Below, piece after piece: positions 57,113 to 64,000 of a stretch of 64,000 nt of DNA. The position numbers were made by a program, and so were the translations under genes. The stretch's first letter is position 1. Every line of letters begins with the position of its first letter. The DNA comes from Triglochin maritima (lineage: Eukaryota > Streptophyta > Magnoliopsida > Alismatales > Juncaginaceae): assembly GCA_963682175.1 (NCBI GenBank), contig OY821770.1, positions 11,996,501-12,060,500 of the forward strand. Direction: 5' to 3'. The notes below the pieces were generated by a model that did not search any database, was not told the DNA's origin, and worked only from the letters and a program-made list of their open reading frames with translations.

Positions 57113-58128
57113 CCTTTGATTACGTATGTCTTTCTTTGTTGATTTTTTGTACAAATGTTTTTTCACTATATATCTTCATAAACGATTTGGATATTTATCT
57201 ATTTGTAGTTCTTACCTATATATGTATGCATGTACGTATATATGTTGTGTATATATGTTGTATATATGTATGTGAATATATATATATATATATATGCAAA
57301 TTAAAAATAATGAAAGACTTGTTGAACACAATGAATAAACCAATCGAGATCGAACGCACAAAAAGAAGTTAGTTGGACTGTCCTATCGTTTCTTATTATC
57401 TCCTTTGGAAAAACACTTCTAAATTATTCTTTCATTTATCTAACATTAATATTAATGGAAGGTTAGAAAAACCCAAGTGATATGAATACAAAATACTTGA
57501 ATGAAAAAAAAGAGATCAACGCACAACAACAAGTTAGTTGGAATGTCCTATGATTTCTTATTAACTTCTGGGGAAACCCTTCTAAATAATCGTTTCGTCT
57601 ACATAACATTAATAATGGAATGCTAGAAAAAAAAACCTAGTTATACCTATGTATGTATACAAAATGCTTGAATGGAATAGGCTTGGGATGGCCGTAGCCC
57701 ATAGACCCAATTAGTCCACAACCTGAGCTTAAAATATTGAGAACCCATTAGCAAATTAAATGACTTATTTCGGGTGCAAACAAATCGAATATGAATCGTA
57801 TCTAAGTATTACTATATCTATAGTCGCAATTGAATTATAGATAAGGATATGGATCAACTACGAATATGAAAATAGCATATCCATACTCTTAAAAAATGAA
57901 TACTAAATTAATAATTTATAACGGATATCGATAAAAAAAGTGTGGTCTACATGTATATGTAACATTATCTATCTGGATATGGAAAAAAATGATATTTGTA
58001 TCCTTAAGAAAGGGTACGGATACAAACCATCCGAGCATAGTCTATATCGGTCTGCACCACTATATAAGTTATACAATCCAAGCCTGAAGACGAGGTATTC
58101 GTGTTGATTAATTAGACGTACCCTTGGT
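57113..58128. other. Intergenic between MULE and solo LTR
   Basis: AT-rich. It contains a TA repeat (57272-57296), a tandem duplication (57347-57680) and, near 57870-58040, scattered ggatat/ggatacg strings reminiscent of the hAT element at 61410 but without definable ends. Confidence 0.4.
57347..57680. repeat. Tandem duplication, unit about 166 bp
   Basis: agatcgaacgcac at 57347 and agatcaacgcac at 57513 open two diverged copies that share agttagttgga, tgtcctat, aacattaat, ggaa(g/t)g(t/c)tagaaaaa and acaaaat(a/g)cttgaatg. Confidence 0.7.
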
Positions 58129-58627
58129 CAGTATGTTAAGTCCCTAAACCGGATTAGGGGTTAATGGGTGGTTAGGTGGAGTTTGACTTGGAGGAGAGAG
58201 AGAGGTATGGTGGAGGTATGGGTGAGGTGAGGGATAGGGTGTAAGGGGATGGTGGGGGTGTAGGGTTTGGGAGTTGAATACACCCAACTCTTCTTCCTCT
58301 TTTTTTCTTCTTTCCTTCCTTCTCTTCACATCATCCTCACCATCTTCTCTCTTTGGTCGGCGAGCAGCTCCGGCGGACGGTGACGGAGGGACGCGAGCTC
58401 AAGCGGAGGAGGTTGTTTGGCGTGAGGCTCGCAGAGGTCGCGCGTGAGGAGGTGACGGAGGCGTGAGCGTTGCTCCGGCGGATTCGTCTCTCTCTCGAGG
58501 TATGCCAAGCATTAGTGTGTTTTGTGGTTCTCCATGTTGGGGGAAGTTTGGGTCGGTCGCGGGAGGTCGGAGACCTCGCCGGCGACAAGAAAACAGCGTA
58601 AAATCCTTGGCTGGTGCAAGGTTGCTG

Positions 58628-59116
58628 TCGACCAACGGTCGACCGGTGCCTTCGGGCGGTCGACCGGTGCTAGTGTAAATTGATGTTTTTGCCCAGAACC
58701 GGTCGGACGATGCCTTGGGGCGGTCGACCGGTTATGCCAAATTTCGTGGGTTCGCGTTTGATGTTGCCTGTTTCCGGTCGAACGAGCCTTGTGGTTCGAC
58801 CGGAACTTAAGTTATTTGTTGTTTACTGTTTGTTGGTTCGACCGATTAGTATATGCGTTCGACCGATTATATGACTTAGAATTACTAGGCTGACCCTGTA
58901 ATGTTCGGTCGACCGGGACCCTTGAGTCGGTCGACCGATAGTTGACTGATTTTGACTTAGTCAGACCTAGGATTTTGACCTGTCCGGTCGACCGGTTCTT
59001 TCCGCTGGTTCGACCGATTGGAGACAGAGTGTTGGGCACTTTGTTCGACCGTTTGGAGGAAATCCGTTCGACCGTTACTGTTGGTTTCGGTCGACCGGTT
59101 TGCCTGATTCGGTCGA
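58628..59116 (+). repeat. GGTCGACC paired array in gypsy solo LTR
   Basis: TCGA cores at 58628/58639/58660 (11 then 21 apart), 58778/58796 (18), 58838/58859 (21), 58909/58931 (22), 58988/59010 (22), 59045/59068 (23) and 59091/59113 (22). A diverged pair (TCGG 58703, TCGA 58724) is 21 apart. Confidence 0.8.
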
Positions 59117-59955
59117 CCGATGGGGCACAGTACTGGTTTTCTTGTCCTAGTGAGATGTCAACTCTGTCCACGGAAACCCGTGTCCTCGCTTAGCGCGTGA
59201 GCCGGGAGGTGACGGTGGGTGCGTTCTGCGTGCCTGCCCAGGGACCGCCGTGTGGAAGAGTGTGGGCATCTGGGACGTGTCGTCTCCACAGATGGAGGGC
59301 GACGTAGCCTTGATGTTCTGACTCACAGTAGAGTAGCAGGCCTGAGGGATTGCGGATCCCGGTGCACGAGGTGCACGGCTCGTTGGAGCATGTTGACCCT
59401 GCGGGCTGTTTGAGCTCGGATCGCTCGTGTAGACGAGGCGATGATTGTTCCACCCGATGTTGTTCCGGGTGATGATGTTCTGCCGATGTTGTTCCGGCGG
59501 AAGTGCCGTCCGACGACGTTTCCGGGCGATGGTGTCCCACCGATGCTGTTCCGGTGAGGGTACGGACTGCCGACGATGTTTTCCGGCAGGGTAGTCTGGA
59601 CGGGCTCCTCCAGATGAGTGGACCGACCTGGGCGACGGCCCCGTTGGTGAGGTGTTGACCTCGAGATTTCAGCTGATTTCTACTTCGCGCAGGCGTGCGG
59701 ACGCTCCTCACCGATCCCTTGACTAGAGTAGTCGCGTGTGGGGTTCGTTGCGTACCTTCTGCTAGACCGTATGTGCCTACGGTAGGTCTCAGAGTGGGAC
59801 CCCTTACAGTTTGCGGACAGAGGTCCTATGTTTACCCCGTAGTGGGTCTGTTTACCCGTTGAGGGATTGTTTATGTATCGCATTGATGTCATGCCATGAT
59901 GACTAGTATGATAGGTTTCATTGATAGTCTTGCATGCATTTAGGGCTTGGTATAC

Positions 59956-59976
59956 GGGGTTTCCTTTCAGGAAACT
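59956..59976 (+). other. Conserved LTR hairpin (GGGTTTCC / GGAAACTC)
   Basis: Eight-pair stem with a TTTCA loop, preceded by TATAC; one pair longer than the copy at 3499-3517, with the extra T matched by an extra A. Confidence 0.55.
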
Positions 59977-60265
59977 CAGGCATTGTTGTTGCACTTTTAT
60001 TTCAGGACCACAGTAGGTCCGGGTGGGTGGTGACCGAGGACGGAGCGCTTTGGAGTCGGATCCTCTTCGGCATTTGCGAGATTGTACGACTACTTGTATT
60101 TTCATTTCTTTCATCTGGATTGTAGTTGTACACCTTTTGTAAACTCCATGTATTTTGGGTGCACCCGGATTTATATATATTAGTGACGTTCCCGCCTTGA
60201 GTTGTCAGTTTTATTCGTTATTTCGAAATTTTAAATCTTCCGCTGTTTCGGGACGTTACACAGTA

Positions 60266-60540
60266 TGTCGACCAACTGATTGGAACTGAAAAATGTAATG
60301 CATTTGAAAGATATCGTTTCGAATCTTGGCGTGAATGAGATGACAATCAAGCTTGACGTGATTTGTGTATTCATGATACATCGGATTGGAGGAAATACCC
60401 AAAGCCACAATATTAATTATCAAAAAGAAGTTTAACTGGTGAGGAACACCGAACGTGAAGCCCAAGAAGCAAGTATATAAAGTAGCCACAGAATTACACA
60501 ACCAGTAATCACCATGGCCTTGTACTCTCTGTTGGGGGTG
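60266..60540 (-). pseudogene. Copia RNase H remnant
   Basis: Minus-strand reading contains ALGISSNPMYHEYTNHVKLD followed by CHLIHAKI, which resembles the copia RNase H tail (A.NP..HE.TKHIE.DCH). It is cut by the solo LTR at its 3' side and fades out above 60540. Too short to assign a family. Confidence 0.5.
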
Positions 60541-60578
60541 AGATCGAGAGAGGAGAAGAAAAAGAGGAGGAGAGGAGT

Positions 60579-60622
<44 letters not shown>

Positions 60623-61401
60623 AAGTGGGGGTAAAAGATCTCTCTTCTTATTCTTCCTTGCCACTTATGTAGTGGATTCAAGGGTTTAATTCCTCATGCT
60701 TTATGCGTGCTCCTGCTCACAAAATATCCCACCCTCGATCTAATACAAAACATATTATACCCTCTAATACAACTATTATATCATTTAGGCTAGTCTACTT
60801 TGTAATATAATCCTTCAGATGCGTCGGGCGTTGTGACTTTCTTTGCAATATATATTCCAGGATTTCCAAGAAATCAAAGAGTCTCCGTTGAAGGATGTGA
60901 TGGTAACATATTGGTTTCGGTTCGCTAGCGGGGGATGTTAGAGCATAAGACTCAGCCCAATCCAATAGGCTCTTAAACCTCATCTAGGAATTACTTTGTT
61001 TCAACGTATAATTCATTTCTAATATAAGACTTTAAACCTATATTGACTATTCACATATTTGTAACTCAAACTTTTAATATAAACACCATCACTCATAGTG
61101 TAGTTCTCTCTTAGAGCGAGAGTAACTCGGGGATGTGAACAAAATGGGAAGATGGGAACAAGAATTGTTGGTGGAAATCAAATATTTCTTATTCCTCTTA
61201 GCGGGACCTTACACCCTTATATAGAAAAAAATCAATCAAGTAATTAGGAAATTCAAATAAAGGATAAGAGCATATCCTTAATTGGTAGCTCGCCTTCTTA
61301 TTACAACAAATAACAATAGGAAACTAAATCAATCGGATCGATATGATCTTCAAGGAATAATCTCCAAGATGCTTGGGAATTTGTTTCTTTCTCTTCTCAT
61401 G
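60541..61401. other. Unassigned, with GA microsatellite
   Basis: A (GA)n run at about 60580-60619 and AT-rich non-coding DNA. ttatatag near 61215 and tgttagagcataagactc near 60938 look LTR-like, but I cannot define an element. Confidence 0.35.
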
Positions 61402-61409
61402 TTGGTCGA

Positions 61410-62242
61410 TAGGGGTGTCAACGGATCGGATATGGACCGGATATAGGTATATCCATATTCGTATCCGCATGAAATTTACGGATTCGGATACGGATACGGA
61501 TTGTTTGCGGATATGAAAAGTCTATATCCGTTCGAATATTTGACGGATTCGGAGCGGAAACGGATAATATCCGCATCCGTAAACATAATTCCCAACCTTA
61601 TAACATTTTTTTATTCACTTAGACAAATTCTTATACATAGTCACATTTATAACTTTATTTGGTTTCAAATATTAATTTACTTTATCTTAACTTCTAACTC
61701 CATATTCTGAAAATGAGAAATATTCAATGCTTGAATAAATGTGATCAGTAGATGTATTTTTATTTGAATAAATAAATTTAAAATATATATTTAAAATATA
61801 ATCACACAATGTTGAAATAGGAATACTTCTAGGTATAATAATGTATTGCATAAGTATATAAAACAAATATGGATATAAATGTTGAAATACAGATATGTAG
61901 TTCCGAAGAGGATATTAATCGGATTAGTACTTTAGGGGTAGTAATTTAGAATAGTTTATATATTTAGGTAATTTATAGAAAAAATACTTAACTTATATAT
62001 CATTAATTTAAAGAATAACTATATATATAATACATATACAAATATAGATGTTGAACTACGGATATTCGATCCCGGATCGGATATTATACGGATCGGATGT
62101 ACTAATAATCATATCCGCTCCACGACTTTACGGATCGGATACGAATACGGTCTAACGGATATTTTTTCTCGGATCGAATGTTCAAATTCGAATACGGATA
62201 CGAACGGATGCTCGGATATTCGAATATCCACTGACACCCCTA
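61410..62242. mobile_element. Non-autonomous hAT-type element, TSD TTGGTCGA
   Basis: Perfect terminal inverted repeat TAGGGGTGTCA/TGACACCCCTA, with 8-bp TTGGTCGA at 61402-61409 and 62243-62250. Both subterminal regions are rich in ggatcggata and ggatacgga repeats; the centre is AT-rich and non-coding. 833 bp. Confidence 0.9.
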
Positions 62243-62251
62243 TTGGTCGAT

Positions 62252-63370
62252 CACGTTGGGAGCATCTTTAGTCATGCCAGGCTGGTTACAATCAAGACCC
62301 AATCACCTTCTTGAAAGTTACAATCAAGACGATGTCGATTGTCCTGTTGTTTCACATGCGTTGTTTACGTGAAGCAAAAAAAATCAGTTAACGGAGTAAG
62401 TCATCCCAACTTTTAAGCAACTCATTGACCGATGCCTACGTTGTCGAACCAGCGTAGTCAGGAATTGTAGGTGGTGGGCAACCATATAGTGCCACGAATG
62501 GAATCATGTGTGTTGAAGAATGATAAGATGTATTGTACCAATACTCAGCCCAATGGAAATGTTGGAACCATTGGTGAGTAGAGTCCATTGTAAAACATCG
62601 CAAATACTGCTCGAGGCACCTATTTACAACTTCAGTTTGGCCATCGGTTTGCGAGTGATACGACGTGCTGGTCTGTAGAGTTGTTCCAAATTTGATAAAC
62701 AACTCTTTCCAAGGTGAACTCAAGAATATGGGATCACGATCATAGATGATGCTATGAGGTAGACCATGGAGTTTGGAGATATGCATGACAAAGGCCTCAA
62801 CAACACTTGCGCCTATAAAATGGGACGGCAACCCAGCAAAATGAGCATATTTTGTAAGACGGTCAACAACGACGAAAACTGTCATTTTACCACAAGAAGT
62901 TGGAAGTCCAATAATAAAATCCATTGTTATATCTTTCCAAACGCGGTGAGGCACAGGAAGGGCTTGAAGCAAACTGGCCTTTGAGGTGGTGAGAGATTTG
63001 GTTTGTTGACAAACCAAGCTAGAAGCCACCGATGGGTGAAAATCAGATCTCATTGTCTTCCAAAAGAAACCTTGTCGGATGCGAGAGATCATGCTTGCCA
63101 GTTGGACTCTCATGTAATTCGTCAAAAATTACTTGTCGAGCGGAGGATGTTGTGGGGACTAAAATCCCGGAAATATAAAAATATTGTTAGTGATTAGATA
63201 ACCTGGGAATTCGGATAAGTCCGCATGAAGATCGTGTATCAAGGTGCGAGCATCATTATCTTGTTGCAAAGCTTCTGAAATGTGCAGAATTATGTCTGGA
63301 GTTGTGAGGGACAAGACGAGGCAACTTGGTGGTATTATTCTTGATAAAGCATCTGCTGCTACGTACATTA
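62252..63370 (-). pseudogene. Ty3/gypsy integrase remnant, reverse strand
   Basis: On the minus strand: the end of RNase H (YVAADALSRI, 63366-63335), a decayed zinc region (RQGFFWKTMRSDF, VCQQTKSL), and the integrase core (MDFIIGLPTSCGKMTVFVVV, LTKYAHFAGLP, IIYDRDPIFLS, SYHSQTDGQTEVVNRCLEQY). A degraded tail reaches about 62260. The best open stretch is 63125-62436 (229 codons); a stop separates it from the RNase H part. A different gypsy lineage from the elements at 1 and 29470. Cut at 63370 by a plus-strand LTR. Confidence 0.85.
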
Positions 63371-64000
63371 TGTAATATCCTAACCCTTGCTTAATGTGTT
63401 AATTGTGTTTAGGGGTGGACTAGAGGAGGTTTGAGATGGACGGCTGAGATCGAGTGTGGGAAGAGTTTAAAAGGGTTGGTTTTCTCATCTCTCCCATTCT
63501 CTCTCTCTCACGATCTCTCTCTCTCTCTCACTCGTCTCTCTCCCTCAGTGTTCCTCTGTGTTGCTGGAGGCAAGGGAGTTCTGGTTGGAGCGTTGGAGTC
63601 ACCGGAGTTGTCGAAGAGATCGGGGTAAAAGAAATTCACCGGAGTTCGAGCTATATCGTGGAAACGCTCGCCGTTGGTTCTTCTAAGGCTTCTTCAAGCC
63701 TTAAGGTGTGCGAAACTTGCTTTTACGCTCACCTATTATTAGTGTGGGGTGGGAGTGATCGACGGTAGACCGTTTTGGCTCGTCGGACCTGCACAGCAGT
63801 TTCTGAACTGTAACGGTCGATCGATGTTTTGGTTCGGTCGACCGGTTATAGTGTATTTTTGGGCAAAATCCCTCGCACCGGTCGAACGATACCTTCATGG
63901 TGGTCGACCGGTGGTACAATTCTAGCGAGAGATGAAGGCTCTGGGTATTTTCGGTCGAACGGGACCCCTTTGCCGGTCGACCGAAAGTATTGTCATAGGT
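63371..64000 (+). repeat. Gypsy LTR, 5' part, runs off the window
   Basis: Starts TGTAATATCCTAACCC inside the reverse-strand integrase remnant. It contains a CT-rich tract (63485-63550), the TCTTCA-loop hairpin (63685-63702) and palindrome pairs from 63816 (TCGA cores 21-22 apart). Same broad family as the LTRs at 33254 and 58134. The other end and target duplication lie outside the window. Confidence 0.75.
63685..63702 (+). other. LTR hairpin with TCTTCA loop
   Basis: AAGGCT/AGCCTT around TCTTCA; counterpart of 33758-33777. Confidence 0.5.

Larger units (their letters stand above)
58134..60260 (+). repeat. Gypsy solo LTR, TSD CAGTA (2127 bp)
   Basis: TGTTAAGTCCC...GGGACGTTACA flanked by CAGTA at 58129-58133 and 60261-60265. 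It shares the 3' half (TATAC hairpin, TTTCAGG, terminal block) with the LTR sequences ending at 3820 and 7428, but its 5' part is distinct. It has no internal region, so it arose by LTR-LTR recombination or is an unpaired LTR. It interrupts a copia remnant. Confidence 0.85.

Noticed and set aside
57770..58060. Additional hAT element related to 61410
   Set aside because: Scattered ggatat strings only; no terminal repeats or duplication could be found.

Overview
The window looks like transposon-dense intergenic DNA of a flowering plant, probably a eudicot; I cannot name the species. Reasons: plant-type Ty3/gypsy and Ty1/copia retrotransposons, CACTA, hAT and Mutator-like (MULE) DNA transposons, GT-AG introns, and one plant O-fucosyltransferase gene. 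That gene (minus strand, three exons between 13840 and 17428, 550 residues) is the only host gene that looks intact. A glycine-rich wall-protein gene (8972-9482) appears broken. Other host-like pieces (an LRR receptor-kinase fragment, a GRF zinc-finger gene, a membrane-protein exon) lie inside transposons.

Layout. 1-3820: 3' end of a gypsy element and its LTR. 4441-7428: reverse-strand Athila/Tat-like LTR fragment abutting a piece of a gypsy LTR. 8972-13272: glycine-rich pseudogene, two fold-back elements and a hAT element with an 8-bp target duplication. 13840-17428: O-fucosyltransferase. 17736-19195: inverted-repeat element carrying an LRR receptor-kinase fragment. 19867-21360: decayed MULE transposase. 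21751-29469: reverse-strand copia element lacking its 3' LTR. 29470-42909: gypsy element whose LTR holds an 8.8-kb gag-protease element with no reverse transcriptase or integrase. 43660-51000: non-autonomous CACTA element (TSD TGA) containing a hAT element and a copia solo LTR, itself interrupted by another solo LTR. 51026-57102: MULE (10-bp TSD, about 410-bp TIRs) with a decayed transposase and a GRF zinc-finger gene. 58134-60260: gypsy solo LTR (TSD CAGTA) in a copia remnant. 61410-62242: hAT element (TSD TTGGTCGA). 62252-63370: reverse-strand gypsy integrase remnant cut by a new gypsy LTR that runs off the window.

Most unusual signal. Several LTR families, both gypsy and copia, carry arrays of the palindrome GGTCGACC in pairs whose TCGA cores lie about 22 nt apart (usually 21-22; ten pairs in 45868-47619). 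The spacing persists where the palindrome has decayed. An unrelated retrotransposon family carries a different palindrome, GACCGCCAATTGGCGGTC, also in pairs at 21 nt, both in U3 and about 150 nt downstream of the primer-binding site. Two small LTR hairpins show compensating changes between copies. These points rest on reading the sequence; no search or folding program was run.
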